A stretch of DNA of 64,000 nt from Bacillota bacterium (GTDB lineage Bacteria > Bacillota > Clostridia > Christensenellales > DTU072), in contig JAEXAB010000003.1 of assembly GCA_023394875.1 (NCBI GenBank), forward strand, positions 1 to 64,000. Reading direction: 5' to 3'. Both the position numbers and the translations under genes were made by a program. The notes under the pieces are model-generated. The model was not told where the DNA came from. It did not search any database and was given only the letters and a program-made list of their open reading frames with translations. Positions within the stretch are counted from its first letter, which is position 1. Every line of letters begins with the position of its first letter. Shown here in pieces: positions 53,390 to 63,040 of the stretch.

Positions 53390-53418
53390 ATTATAACAGA
53401 GATTTAGAAATATCGCAA
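53390..53418 (-). promoter_or_regulatory. Promoter of the SLOG gene
   Basis: The minus strand has TTGCGA (53413-53418), 17 bases and a perfect TATAAT (53390-53395), about 20 bases before the ATG at 53368. Confidence 0.65.
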
Positions 53419-53489
53419 TTATGCTACACATAGCAGTAAATAATTCTTTTGATATTTTACAATACTATCAATAAGAAGGAGGTGCCGTT

Positions 53490-53729
53490 ATGTTATTAGA
53501 AGATGCGATTGCTACGAGAATCGAGCAATTATGTATTGAACGTAAGATGAGTAAATATGACTTATCCCAAAAGAGCGGAGTTCCGCAAACGACACTAAGT
53601 TCTATAAAAAAGAAACGTAGCACTTCGGTAAAGATTGGTACTCTGTATGCAATCTGCGAAGGGTTTGATATGAGTTTTGTGGATTTTTTTGACAGTCCGC
53701 TTTTTCTAAGAGAGAACTTGGAAGATTAA
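53490..53729 (+). CDS. XRE-family helix-turn-helix regulator
   Basis: The 79-residue protein is a single HTH domain (KMSKYDLSQKSGVPQTTLSSIKK as the helix-turn-helix; LYAICEGFDMSFVDFF as the last helix). A strong AAGGAGGTG site precedes the ATG and an intrinsic terminator follows the stop. It stands alone between the SLOG gene and the defence cluster and may control either; TGACAA-ATA-TTGTCA downstream is a candidate operator. Confidence 0.9.
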   Translation: MLLEDAIATRIEQLCIERKMSKYDLSQKSGVPQTTLSSIKKKRSTSVKIGTLYAICEGFDMSFVDFFDSPLFLRENLED

Positions 53730-53751
53730 GCAGCCGAAAGGTTGCTTTTTT
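53730..53751 (+). terminator. Terminator after the XRE gene
   Basis: GCAGCC-GAAA-GGTTGC (two G-T pairs, GNRA-type loop) is followed by TTTTTT and begins right after the stop codon. Confidence 0.88.
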
Positions 53752-53760
53752 ATTTAATCG

Positions 53761-53775
53761 TGACAAATATTGTCA
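53761..53775. promoter_or_regulatory. Operator-like palindrome TGACAA-ATA-TTGTCA
   Basis: A perfect 6-3-6 inverted repeat lies in the gap between the XRE gene and the promoter of the defence operon, about 90 bases upstream of its -35 box. Confidence 0.5.
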
Positions 53776-53864
53776 TATTTACTATGCTATTCTTTATTCT
53801 GTCTCCAAAAGTGTACTGAAAAAGGGACAGTTTATTATTTATAATAAAATAGCCGTTTAGAGTC

Positions 53865-53893
53865 TTGAAATACTTTTTACAATGTGATATAAT
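53865..53893 (+). promoter_or_regulatory. Promoter of the HTH / type III-like defence operon
   Basis: TTGAAA (53865-53870), 17 bases, TATAAT (53888-53893) preceded by TGA (extended -10). Two TTTTACAAT direct repeats (53875-53883 and 53895-53903) flank the -10 with a 20-bp period, a likely operator for an autoregulator. Confidence 0.8.
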
Positions 53894-53925
53894 GTTTTAC
53901 AATCAATAATGGAGTGTATTCATTT

Positions 53926-54120
53926 ATGACGTTTGCTGAAAAAGTCAAATATGTAAGGGGCAAGCTCTTGCTTAGTCAAGAAGCTCTTGCAAAAGAAGTT
54001 GGGGTATCCTATCCAACGCTAAACCGTTGGGAAAACGGTCATAAACCGACTTGGGTTTTAGAGTGCAAGTTTAACAACTATTGTGAGAGCAAGGGTATCA
54101 GATTTGAGGATAAACAATGA
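53926..54120 (+). CDS. Helix-turn-helix regulator of the defence operon
   Basis: The 64-residue protein is an XRE-type HTH (AEKVKYVRGKLLLSQEALAKEVGVSYPTLNRWENGHKP), of the kind often placed first in restriction-modification operons to delay nuclease expression. The ATG at 53926 is preferred; an in-frame GTG at 53914 lies directly on the GGAG. It overlaps the next gene by ATGA. The direct repeats around the promoter are its likely binding site. Confidence 0.85.
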   Translation: MTFAEKVKYVRGKLLLSQEALAKEVGVSYPTLNRWENGHKPTWVLECKFNNYCESKGIRFEDKQ

Positions 54121-55550
54121 ATGAAATTATTGGCGTTTTTGGAATAGACGATAATATAGAAAAATACATAACAGGCAAGCTTCGCATTGAAGATTCTGGA
54201 AAAGCTTTTCTCCAGTTATATGGTGCTTTTTCAGAGAGTTTGCATGATTCTTTTCTCGAGATCCAAAATGCAATAGAGTATAAAGTGATTAAGGGATACG
54301 GTAACAATGGAAAATACTATGAAATGTTAAATTGTGTTTCCATTGGCGGAAAATCAAATTTTAGTGGTTTGATAATGCCAGAGGTTAATTATGCTTGCGA
54401 TTTTTTAGTAGAATATAAAAGTGTAGAAGCAAAAAACGCAAACTATGTAAAAGTCACAGCTGAAATTGATAAACTTAATCAATGGTTTAGAGCAAATAAT
54501 GGCTGGCAATTAGAATGTCCCATGAATAAAGATCCCTATAAATTAAACTTTAGTGCTATCCGTTTGTGGGAAAAAAGTTATAACAATAACCTAATGTATA
54601 TTGGGAATGGATTCAGTACGAATGCTAATGAAAATGTTGATTTTTCGGTTACATTTACGTACAGCCTTGGATTTGAGTTTGAGGAAGAAAAAATCTCGAC
54701 AGATTTGATAAACAAACATTTTAATAATTGTTGGGATTTTGCAAATTTGCTAAGTGTGTTAATTAACGAAAGAGCAAAGATTAATTCATTTGTCTTTTCT
54801 AATAAAGACAATACTATGAGTGCAAAGGTATACTCATGCAATATTTCCTTGATAAAAAACTCAATTATAAATGCTTATAATAGGTTGTCAATGATTTCGT
54901 TTGATTGTATTAAGGATAACTTATGTGAATTGTATGAAAATTATCAGATAATGAAGGAAGCACTTGGCGGAGTGATAAATATCGTATTGGATGATTCAAT
55001 AATGCTAAAACACAGAAATATTGACGTTGTTGATTATTCAAAGCAGACTGCAACTGCCATAGAATGCTTTATGAGAAATATGAGAGAGATTACGATCGAA
55101 GATAATCAATCGGTTTATGATGAAAGGATCGAATCTGTTTTAAGTTCTCAATCAGAAGAGAATAAAAAATGGTTGCAAGAAAAATTAAAGTATTCAAACA
55201 ACGCATCATTGAGAAAACAATTAACACTTCTTACCGAAGAATTCAATGAAAACTTTAATGAGTTGTCTAATGGTTTGTTTTCAAATAAAAAATTAAATAA
55301 ATTACTTATTGGGCAGTTTGTTGATACAAGAAATTTCTATACTCATTATGACTTGGCAACCAAAAAGAACATAATGGAAAATAATATGTTGGTTTACTAT
55401 TGCGATTTGATCAAAGAGTTTTTAAGATTAATCATGTTAAAAGAATTTGGAATATCGCTAAATGTAATAAAAAAAGCCAGTCGAAACAATCAAACAATAA
55501 TAAACTGTAAAAACAAAATATTAGAGATACTGGGAGAAAACAATGACTAA
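54117..55550 (+). CDS. ApeA-like HEPN protein
   Basis: The 477-residue protein has a beta-rich N-terminal part (about 1-210) and a helical C-terminal domain with VDTRNFYTHYD near 418-428, matching the HEPN motif R-x4-H (RNFYTH). This layout is that of ApeA-type anti-phage proteins, which are HEPN ribonucleases. It is translationally coupled to the HTH (ATGA) and to the methyltransferase (8-base overlap), so it belongs to the restriction-like operon. The ApeA assignment is by layout and motif only. Confidence 0.62.
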   Translation: MNEIIGVFGIDDNIEKYITGKLRIEDSGKAFLQLYGAFSESLHDSFLEIQNAIEYKVIKGYGNNGKYYEMLNCVSIGGKSNFSGLIMPEVNYACDFLVEYKSVEAKNANYVKVTAEIDKLNQWFRANNGWQLECPMNKDPYKLNFSAIRLWEKSYNNNLMYIGNGFSTNANENVDFSVTFTYSLGFEFEEEKISTDLINKHFNNCWDFANLLSVLINERAKINSFVFSNKDNTMSAKVYSCNISLIKNSIINAYNRLSMISFDCIKDNLCELYENYQIMKEALGGVINIVLDDSIMLKHRNIDVVDYSKQTATAIECFMRNMREITIEDNQSVYDERIESVLSSQSEENKKWLQEKLKYSNNASLRKQLTLLTEEFNENFNELSNGLFSNKKLNKLLIGQFVDTRNFYTHYDLATKKNIMENNMLVYYCDLIKEFLRLIMLKEFGISLNVIKKASRNNQTIINCKNKILEILGENND

Positions 55551-57315
55551 TAAATTAGAATTAACTTGGGTGGGGAAAGAGAATAAGATAAATATAGAGC
55601 CGAGGATACTTATTGAGAATCCGGGTCTTAGCAATATGGGCAGCAATGCTCCGAAAGACGGACAGGCTTCTCTCTTTGATGACGAGAATCAAGGTACGTT
55701 TGAAAATATGCTTATTCACGGCGATAATTTGCTTGCACTAAAAGCGTTGGAGCAAAAATACGCAGGAATAGTCAAGTGTATTTATATTGATCCACCTTAC
55801 AATACTGGTAGTGCCTTTGAGCATTATGACGACAATTTGGAACATAGCACTTGGCTAAGTTTAATGAGACCAAGATTGGAGTTATTAAAAAATCTTCTTG
55901 CTGAAGAAGGCATGATTTTTATTCAAATAGACGACAATGAATATGCATATTTAAAAGTGTTGTGTGACGAAATATTTGGAAGAAGCAATTATCTTAACAC
56001 TATTGTAATTAAAGCAAAAGCTGGAGCAGGAGCAAGTGGAGGTGGCGAAGATAAAAGATTAAAAAAAAATTATGAGTCAATATTGATTTATGTTAAAGAT
56101 TATTCCAATGTAGTATATCAACCACCTGTAGAAAAAACGAAATTAATTGATTATATAAATGACCACAGAGAAAACAAAATAGGTTTTTACTATACTCGTG
56201 TGATAACCGATTATGGAAACAAAAGGCTAATTGGAGTTATTAAAGCTGGAAACGGAGAAGATATTAAAGTTTACGAACATACTGATTTCGTGTTTTCTTC
56301 TATTTCAAAGCTAATGAATGATGAAAATCTTTCTGAAGAAAAAATATACTCTAAATATTTTAACGATATATTTATGGTAACTAATGCACAAACTTCATTA
56401 TTGACAAAAGTAAATGATTTTGTGGGGGTTAAAAATAAGCTTATTTCCTATGAATATATTCCAGTTACAGGAAAAAGTAAGGGGAATATTGAAACAAAGC
56501 TAGTATGGAACGGGACATTGGTTGTGTGGCTAAAAGATAGCGCAGAAAAAGCCAATGATAGTGTTTATAAATTAGAAAAAACAGGAACTCTATGGGCTAA
56601 TATTTCATGGGGACGATTAGATCTCGAAGGCGGAGTTTCATTTAAAAGTGGGAAAAAGCCAGAATCATTATTAGCTAAAATATTTACTATGGCGACTAAC
56701 CCCGGCGACCTTGTTCTTGATTCCTTTTTAGGCTCTGGTACAACGGCAGCAGTTGCGCACAAAATGGGTAGGCGGTGGATAGGTATAGAGATGGGCGACC
56801 ACGCTTATACTCATTGCAAGGTTAGGCTTGATAAGGTAGTTACAGGTGAGGACCAAGGCGGAATTTCTAAGGCGCAAAATTGGAAAGGTGGCGGCGGCTA
56901 TAAATTTTATGAACTTGCTCCATCGCTTGTTGTTGAAGATAAGTTTGGCAATCCAATTATAAACAAGGAGTACAATGCGGATATGCTTGCAGCGGCTATG
57001 GCTTTGCAAGAAGGTTTTGCTTATCAACCAGATGATTCGTGTTATTGGAAACAAGGCAAAAATGAGAACGCTTATATTTTTACTACAACAAATCATATAA
57101 CAGCAGAATATCTATCCTCTATTGCTTCTGAAATGCAAGATGGCGAGTATTTGATTGTTGCCTGCAAAACTTATGATAGCGGAATTGAGCGTATGTTCAA
57201 GAATATCACTATTAAAAAAATACCTCAAATATTGCTTGGAAGATGTGAGTTTGGAAAAGATAATTACAACTTAAATATTGTTGATGTTCCGACTGTGGAG
57301 GAAGATGATGAGTAA
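55543..57315 (+). CDS. Type III-like adenine DNA methyltransferase (Mod)
   Basis: The 590-residue protein is a beta-class N6/N4 methyltransferase: catalytic DPPYNTG in KCIYIDPPYNTGSAFEHYDD near 85-100 and the AdoMet site FLGSGTTAAVAHKMGRRWIGIE near 395-416. It has an N-terminal part and target region with the order usual for type III Mod proteins, including GLSNMGSNAPKDGQASLFDD. Mod recognises an asymmetric site and methylates one strand, protecting host DNA. It overlaps the HEPN gene and the Res gene by 8 bases each. Confidence 0.92.
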   Translation: MTNKLELTWVGKENKINIEPRILIENPGLSNMGSNAPKDGQASLFDDENQGTFENMLIHGDNLLALKALEQKYAGIVKCIYIDPPYNTGSAFEHYDDNLEHSTWLSLMRPRLELLKNLLAEEGMIFIQIDDNEYAYLKVLCDEIFGRSNYLNTIVIKAKAGAGASGGGEDKRLKKNYESILIYVKDYSNVVYQPPVEKTKLIDYINDHRENKIGFYYTRVITDYGNKRLIGVIKAGNGEDIKVYEHTDFVFSSISKLMNDENLSEEKIYSKYFNDIFMVTNAQTSLLTKVNDFVGVKNKLISYEYIPVTGKSKGNIETKLVWNGTLVVWLKDSAEKANDSVYKLEKTGTLWANISWGRLDLEGGVSFKSGKKPESLLAKIFTMATNPGDLVLDSFLGSGTTAAVAHKMGRRWIGIEMGDHAYTHCKVRLDKVVTGEDQGGISKAQNWKGGGGYKFYELAPSLVVEDKFGNPIINKEYNADMLAAAMALQEGFAYQPDDSCYWKQGKNENAYIFTTTNHITAEYLSSIASEMQDGEYLIVACKTYDSGIERMFKNITIKKIPQILLGRCEFGKDNYNLNIVDVPTVEEDDE

Positions 57316-59974
57316 CTATTCTGAATACAGTGTAAACTATATAAGCGGTTGTATGAGCCTTAGAAATCCGCAAAAAAGAAGTCTAAAGATTTTGGACTCT
57401 ATCTTAGATGAAATTGAGTTAAAAAAGGACTTGGATTTAGAACAATCTTTGCGGACTGTTCATGATTTGTATCCAACTTGTATAAATTTTGAACGTAACT
57501 TTATGAGCCTTACATTTGCTCTTGCAACAGGTGTTGGAAAAACCCGATTAATGGGGGCTTTTATTACTTATTTGTATACGCAAAAGGGGATAAAGAATTT
57601 CTTCGTTGTTGCGCCTAACTTGACGATATACAATAAATTGATGAAGGATCTTGGTGATCCGTCAAGTGAAAAATATGTTTTTAGAGGTATTGGTTGTTTT
57701 AATCAGATGCCGCCTAACCTAATTACTGGTGATAACTATAAAGAAAAAGGATTGATGCAGGGTTTTTCTGACGTTACAATCAACGTTTTCAACATTTCTA
57801 AGTTCAACCGAGAACTTGGAAACATTAGAAATCTTTCTGAGTATTTAGGACAAAGTTACTTTGACTATTTGTCTTCCCAAAATGATTTAGTAATTTTAAT
57901 GGATGAATCGCACCACTATCGTGCAGATAAAGGGTTGGCGGCAATCAATGAGTTAAAGCCAGTTCTTGGATTAGAATTAACAGCAACTCCTCAAGTTGAA
58001 ACTGGAACAAAAACTGTAAAATTTAAGAACGTGGTGTATGAATACCCGCTTTCTGATGCTATCGAAGACGGATTTGCTAAAATACCGTTTGCAATGACAA
58101 GGCGTGATATTGCAGATTACAACTTATCTCATGATGAAATAGATAAAATGATGCTTACCGATGGCGTGATGAACCACGAACGAGTTAAGGAACGTCTTAA
58201 AGAGTATGCAATTAACAACGGCACCGCTCCTGTAAAGCCATTCGTTTTGGTTGTTTGTCAAAATACGGACCACGCTGAAAGTGTTATGCGGTTTATATCA
58301 TCGCCCGATTTCTTTGACGGCAGATATATAGGTAAAACGATTATCGTGCATAGCAATCAGAAAGGCGCAGAACGTGAAGAAAACGTCCAACTATTACTTG
58401 AAGTTGAAAAGTATGATAATCCTGTAGAGATTGTAATACACGTCAACATGCTAAAAGAAGGTTGGGACGTCAATAACCTTTACACAATTGTTCCTTTGAG
58501 AACAGCGGCAAGTCAAACGCTGAGAGAGCAAACAATTGGCCGTGGTTTAAGATTGCCTTACGGGAAACGTACTGGATGCTTAGACGTTGACTCGCTTGTT
58601 ATTACAGCGCACGATAAATTTGACGAAATAATTAAAGAAGCGACTAATCCTAATAGCCTTCTTAAAGCTGGCAACATTATCTTTGCTGAAGATATAGAAA
58701 AGACAGAAGCTGTACAAATTCCTTCAAATCTTCAATTATCAGTTCAAATGAGTTTGGAAGAACTCGGCGTTCACATTGAGAACGCTCAAGATTATACTTC
58801 CGAAGAAAAACAGGCTATAGTTCAAACTGTTAAAGTGGCTTCGAAAGAGCTGATTAATCAATACAGATTGAATGGCAAAGAAAATCTTTCAACTGCCGTC
58901 GATACTGAAAAAGTAATTGCTGCTGTTGCAGAGTCGGTTGACTTGGCAGAAATAGTGAAAAACAGAACTGATTTCAAAGATATATTAAGACGTTTCGCTG
59001 GTGATGAGATAGAAAAACAACGAAAACTTATTGAAACAGAAGCTATGCCGATTCCTCAAATTGAGATTACAAGGGATAATAAGTCGAACTATTATTTTGA
59101 GGATTTTGATTTGGAGTTGTCTGAGTTCAATTACTATCCAATATCAAACGAAATTCTGTTACAAAATCTAGTTGATACAAAAGATACTACTGTAATAGAA
59201 GGTAAAGGTTTGGATTTTAATGCGCTTAATCCTATGAGAACGTTAGTTGATGAAATTGTAAAAAAGCCAGAGGTTGACTATGATGAATGCAGCGATCTAC
59301 TTTACAATTTGTTGAAATCTCTATTTGACTATCTTGGTACAAAATTTACCCAAGACCAAATAAAGAACATAGTGATGTTTAATAAGAAAGATATTTCTAA
59401 CAAGATTTATCTGCAGATGAAAAAGCATTTTGTTTGTTCTACTCCAAACTTAATTGAAAGAATATCTGGGGTATCTTATACTATCCTTGATCCGGGTTAT
59501 ATTAAAAAATTAGGAGATGAGCCTATCTCATTGTATGACAACATTGACGATGGTCAAGTGCCGAAAGTGTTGTTTACTGGCTTCAGTAAAGCACTGCACC
59601 CTATTTACAAGTTTGATTCTGCTCCAGAAAAAAGGTTTGCAATAGTTTGCGAACACAGCCCAGAAGTCATTAAGTGGTTAAGACCTGCTCCAAAACAATT
59701 CAATCTATTTTATGGAAGTAATCACAGATACGAACCTGACTTTGTTGTTGAAACGGCCGATACAATGTTTTTGGTTGAGGTCAAAGGTGAAGACAAATTG
59801 ACGGCAGAAGATAACCTATTGAAAAAACAACGTGCTGTCAGGTATTGTGAAGTGTCTAACGTATATTGTGACCAACATGAGTTAAAATTCTGGAAATACT
59901 TGTATATTCCAAGCCAACAAATCTCAACGTCATCAAGTTTTACTATGCTAGCACAAAGATTTGAAGAAAAATAG
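57308..59974 (+). CDS. Type III restriction endonuclease-like subunit (Res)
   Basis: The 888-residue protein has a superfamily 2 helicase motor (Walker A ATGVGKTRLMGAF, DESHHYRAD, LTATPQ, and the REQTIGRGLRLPYGKRTG motif VI) and a C-terminal PD-(D/E)xK nuclease (YEPDFVVE...FLVEVKGEDK). It would cut DNA with the Mod partner. The ATG at 57308 is preferred because GGAGG (57297-57301) lies 6 bases before it; an in-frame ATG at 57305 is only 3 bases from the site. Overlap with Mod is 8 bases. Confidence 0.92.
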   Translation: MSNYSEYSVNYISGCMSLRNPQKRSLKILDSILDEIELKKDLDLEQSLRTVHDLYPTCINFERNFMSLTFALATGVGKTRLMGAFITYLYTQKGIKNFFVVAPNLTIYNKLMKDLGDPSSEKYVFRGIGCFNQMPPNLITGDNYKEKGLMQGFSDVTINVFNISKFNRELGNIRNLSEYLGQSYFDYLSSQNDLVILMDESHHYRADKGLAAINELKPVLGLELTATPQVETGTKTVKFKNVVYEYPLSDAIEDGFAKIPFAMTRRDIADYNLSHDEIDKMMLTDGVMNHERVKERLKEYAINNGTAPVKPFVLVVCQNTDHAESVMRFISSPDFFDGRYIGKTIIVHSNQKGAEREENVQLLLEVEKYDNPVEIVIHVNMLKEGWDVNNLYTIVPLRTAASQTLREQTIGRGLRLPYGKRTGCLDVDSLVITAHDKFDEIIKEATNPNSLLKAGNIIFAEDIEKTEAVQIPSNLQLSVQMSLEELGVHIENAQDYTSEEKQAIVQTVKVASKELINQYRLNGKENLSTAVDTEKVIAAVAESVDLAEIVKNRTDFKDILRRFAGDEIEKQRKLIETEAMPIPQIEITRDNKSNYYFEDFDLELSEFNYYPISNEILLQNLVDTKDTTVIEGKGLDFNALNPMRTLVDEIVKKPEVDYDECSDLLYNLLKSLFDYLGTKFTQDQIKNIVMFNKKDISNKIYLQMKKHFVCSTPNLIERISGVSYTILDPGYIKKLGDEPISLYDNIDDGQVPKVLFTGFSKALHPIYKFDSAPEKRFAIVCEHSPEVIKWLRPAPKQFNLFYGSNHRYEPDFVVETADTMFLVEVKGEDKLTAEDNLLKKQRAVRYCEVSNVYCDQHELKFWKYLYIPSQQISTSSSFTMLAQRFEEK

Positions 59975-59985
59975 GGGGTGAAATA

Positions 59986-62900
59986 ATGTATAAGATTGGC
60001 GATACGGTAAAAATAGTACACGACGGTAGTGTTGGAGCCGTCATTGGTGCCACCACTATTGGTAATACCATTCAATATAAGGTTTTGGTAAATGGTAATA
60101 TGTTGTCTTTTTTTGAAGAACAATTGGCCCCATATGTTACTGAACGCCAATCTCGTCTTTATTCAGCAAAAGAAGTCAATGCGTTACTTACTGCACGGCT
60201 TATTATCAATCCGAGTATAAGTTCCTTATACTCCTTAAACTCCGCCAAGATTGATTACATTCCATACCAGTTTAGACCGGTATTGAAGATTATTAAATCG
60301 GACAGTCCACGTATTCTTATTGCCGATGGCGTCGGTGTAGGAAAAACTATTGAAGCAGGACTTGTACTTAAAGAATTACAGGCAAGATTTGACATAAAGT
60401 CTGTGCTTGTTATCTGTCCTCGCCCACTTATTACTGAAAAAAAGTGGCAGAACGAACTTAAAAGGTTTGGAGAAAAATTTGTTCATATAGACGGAAAAGC
60501 ATTAAGGTACTGTATAGAAGAAAGCAAATTAGATGATGGCGAATGGCCGTCTGAAAATAGAAAATGTATTGTTCCTTATTCTTTATTCGACGAATCCTTA
60601 GTAAATGGAACCGCTGATGGCGGATTGACGAAACTAAATAAGACTTCACTTGCGGACTTGAATCCTTTTCCTAAGTTTGATTTGGTTATCATTGATGAAG
60701 CTCATCATATTAAAAACCCTAATACTTACGCTTATCAAGCCGCACAAATGTTCTGTGATAACGCTGAAAGTATTGTCCTATTAACGGCTACGCCTATTCA
60801 ATTGGGCGATAGAGATTTATTTGTTCTTCTAAACCTTATTAGACCTGATCTTGTGTTTGATTATGATAGTTTTAAGCATATGTCGGAACCGAATCCGTTT
60901 ATTAATGAGGCAGTAAAGCTTATACGTGGTAATTTAGCTGACTGGAAAGAACAAGCATTAGACAATCTAATTAAAGCGGGTAATACTAATTGGGGAACGG
61001 CTATGTTGATTCCTAACCCCGTATATCAAAATGCGGTCAAATTGTTGCATTGGAATACGATTACAGATGAACAGCGCGTAAGATTAATAACCGACGTTGA
61101 AAGTTTACATACTTTTGCTCACATTATTAACCGTACAAGGCGTCGTGATATAGGGAGTTTCACATTAAGAAAGCCTGAAACATTAAAAGTATACTTCACG
61201 ACCGAACAACAAGAATTGTATGAAAAGCTCATGGAAACACAAGCTAACATTTTGATGCAGTTGCACGGAGACCGTGGGATTCGTTTTATGATGACCACTA
61301 TTATGCGACAAGCATCAAGTTGTATTCATGGTTTGCGACCTTTCCTTGAAACCATTCTCACAAGGCGGTTTGATGAACTTGAGGTCTGTGACGGCGGTAT
61401 GGATTATGATGGGGATTATGGCAATACCCTTTATGATAAAATGTCTATTCCCGAAATCAAACTGGCTGTTCAAGAAATACTTTTATTAGCATCTAAAATC
61501 GGACCGGAAGATCCGAAATTTGAAGCATTACTTAAAACAATAAAAAGTAAGCAGACAATGCAGAATAACAAGGTTATGTTGTTCAGTAGCTTCAGGCATA
61601 CCTTAAAGTATTTGTACGATAAATTAATTGACGAAGGCGTTAGAGTTGGAATTGTTCATGGCGGAGTTAAGGACGAAGACCGTGTTAAACTGCGTGAACG
61701 TTTTATGATGGATAGAAAAGAGGTTAACGCATTAGACGTTTTACTGTTCTCTGAAATTGGTTGTGAAGGCTTGGACTATCAATTCTGTGATTGTATGATA
61801 AACTATGACTTACCTTGGAATCCGCAAGCAATAGAACAAAGAATTGGTCGTATAGATAGAAACGGACAAAAGAGTGAAAGTGTTTCCATTGTCAATATCA
61901 TAACAGAGGGTACTATTGATTGTGATATTTATGAACGTTGTTTATCAAGGATAGGTGTATTTAACGCTTCCATAGGTGATAGTGAAGAGATTCTAGGTGA
62001 TTTAACTAAGGAAATCTATGATATTGCCGAGAAATATGTTCTTAATCCATCTGAAAGACAGCAGAAACTTCAGCAGCTCCAGGATAACAAAGTAAGGTTA
62101 ATACAAGAACAGCAAAGAATCGAAACGGAAAAACACTCTTTCTTCGGCCTGGATTTAAGCGAAAGCGTAATGAAAAAAGAACTTGAAGATGCAACTAATT
62201 TACATCTTGGAGAAGAGTCCATTGCTCGTCTTGTGGAAACTTATTTAGAAAAACGATTAGGCGATGGCTCCACGTACATTTTAGGTGACGGAAAGCAAAA
62301 GACTTTAAGACTAAATGCTGACAATAGAAAATTACTTCTTGAAGATTTTTCAAGATTACAAAGGCAACCTAATCCTGTCTATAAAGCGTGGGAGCAATAC
62401 TTAACAGAAGCAGCCCCGTTTGAAAAAATCACGTTTGACGGACATTACTCTGCCGACAATAGAGATACTGTATTCATTATGCCAACTCACCCGTTGGTTA
62501 AACAAGCATTAAAATGTTTTGAAGATGAACCTATTGTGTGCTCATTAATATCGAATTATGCAAATCTTTCTGACGGTTCATACCCGTTTGTTATTTATGA
62601 ATGGCTTTACAAGGGTGTTAAGCCTGACAATAAATTGCAAGTTATTACTGCTGAAAACTTCCCAAATAAGGATATGTTGGAAGCAATATACGCCTCAAAA
62701 GATAACGGCACTCTAAATTGTGAAATTAATCAGCAAATACTTGATGAAGTTCATTACAAAATATGGGAATTTGCTAAGGAAGATTATCTGATGACAGCGC
62801 AACAAGTGGTTGGCTTCAAAAAAGAAAGTTTGATTTCCAGTGAAACTGCAAGGGAACGAACCATATTAGAGAGATTAAAGACTGAAACTGATAGTCGTAT

Positions 62901-63039
62901 AATCAGAATGAAACAATCCCAGTTGGCAACGCAAAAGAGTTGGTTCTTAGCCAAAATGGAAGAACTTGATGCTATGGTTAAACAATCCGACATTGTAACT
63001 CGAAAACTTGTAGTCGGTATTATGAAGGTGAAACACTGA
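59986..63039 (+). CDS. SNF2-like helicase of the defence cluster
   Basis: The 1017-residue protein has an N-terminal KOW/Tudor-like part (YKIGDTVKIVHDGSVGAVIG), then an SNF2-type ATPase: GVGVGKTIEAGLVL, DLVIIDEAHHIKN, LLTATPIQLGD, and the C-terminal half with SSFRHTLKYLYD, QRIGRIDRNGQKS. RapA- and DrmD-like proteins share this layout. The C-terminal about 350 residues contain coiled-coil segments and are not recognised. It begins 11 bases after Res and is followed after one base by the sacsin-like gene, so it acts with both. The family is often linked to translocation-based DNA defence. Confidence 0.88.
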   Translation: MYKIGDTVKIVHDGSVGAVIGATTIGNTIQYKVLVNGNMLSFFEEQLAPYVTERQSRLYSAKEVNALLTARLIINPSISSLYSLNSAKIDYIPYQFRPVLKIIKSDSPRILIADGVGVGKTIEAGLVLKELQARFDIKSVLVICPRPLITEKKWQNELKRFGEKFVHIDGKALRYCIEESKLDDGEWPSENRKCIVPYSLFDESLVNGTADGGLTKLNKTSLADLNPFPKFDLVIIDEAHHIKNPNTYAYQAAQMFCDNAESIVLLTATPIQLGDRDLFVLLNLIRPDLVFDYDSFKHMSEPNPFINEAVKLIRGNLADWKEQALDNLIKAGNTNWGTAMLIPNPVYQNAVKLLHWNTITDEQRVRLITDVESLHTFAHIINRTRRRDIGSFTLRKPETLKVYFTTEQQELYEKLMETQANILMQLHGDRGIRFMMTTIMRQASSCIHGLRPFLETILTRRFDELEVCDGGMDYDGDYGNTLYDKMSIPEIKLAVQEILLLASKIGPEDPKFEALLKTIKSKQTMQNNKVMLFSSFRHTLKYLYDKLIDEGVRVGIVHGGVKDEDRVKLRERFMMDRKEVNALDVLLFSEIGCEGLDYQFCDCMINYDLPWNPQAIEQRIGRIDRNGQKSESVSIVNIITEGTIDCDIYERCLSRIGVFNASIGDSEEILGDLTKEIYDIAEKYVLNPSERQQKLQQLQDNKVRLIQEQQRIETEKHSFFGLDLSESVMKKELEDATNLHLGEESIARLVETYLEKRLGDGSTYILGDGKQKTLRLNADNRKLLLEDFSRLQRQPNPVYKAWEQYLTEAAPFEKITFDGHYSADNRDTVFIMPTHPLVKQALKCFEDEPIVCSLISNYANLSDGSYPFVIYEWLYKGVKPDNKLQVITAENFPNKDMLEAIYASKDNGTLNCEINQQILDEVHYKIWEFAKEDYLMTAQQVVGFKKESLISSETARERTILERLKTETDSRIIRMKQSQLATQKSWFLAKMEELDAMVKQSDIVTRKLVVGIMKVKH

Positions 63040-63040
63040 T

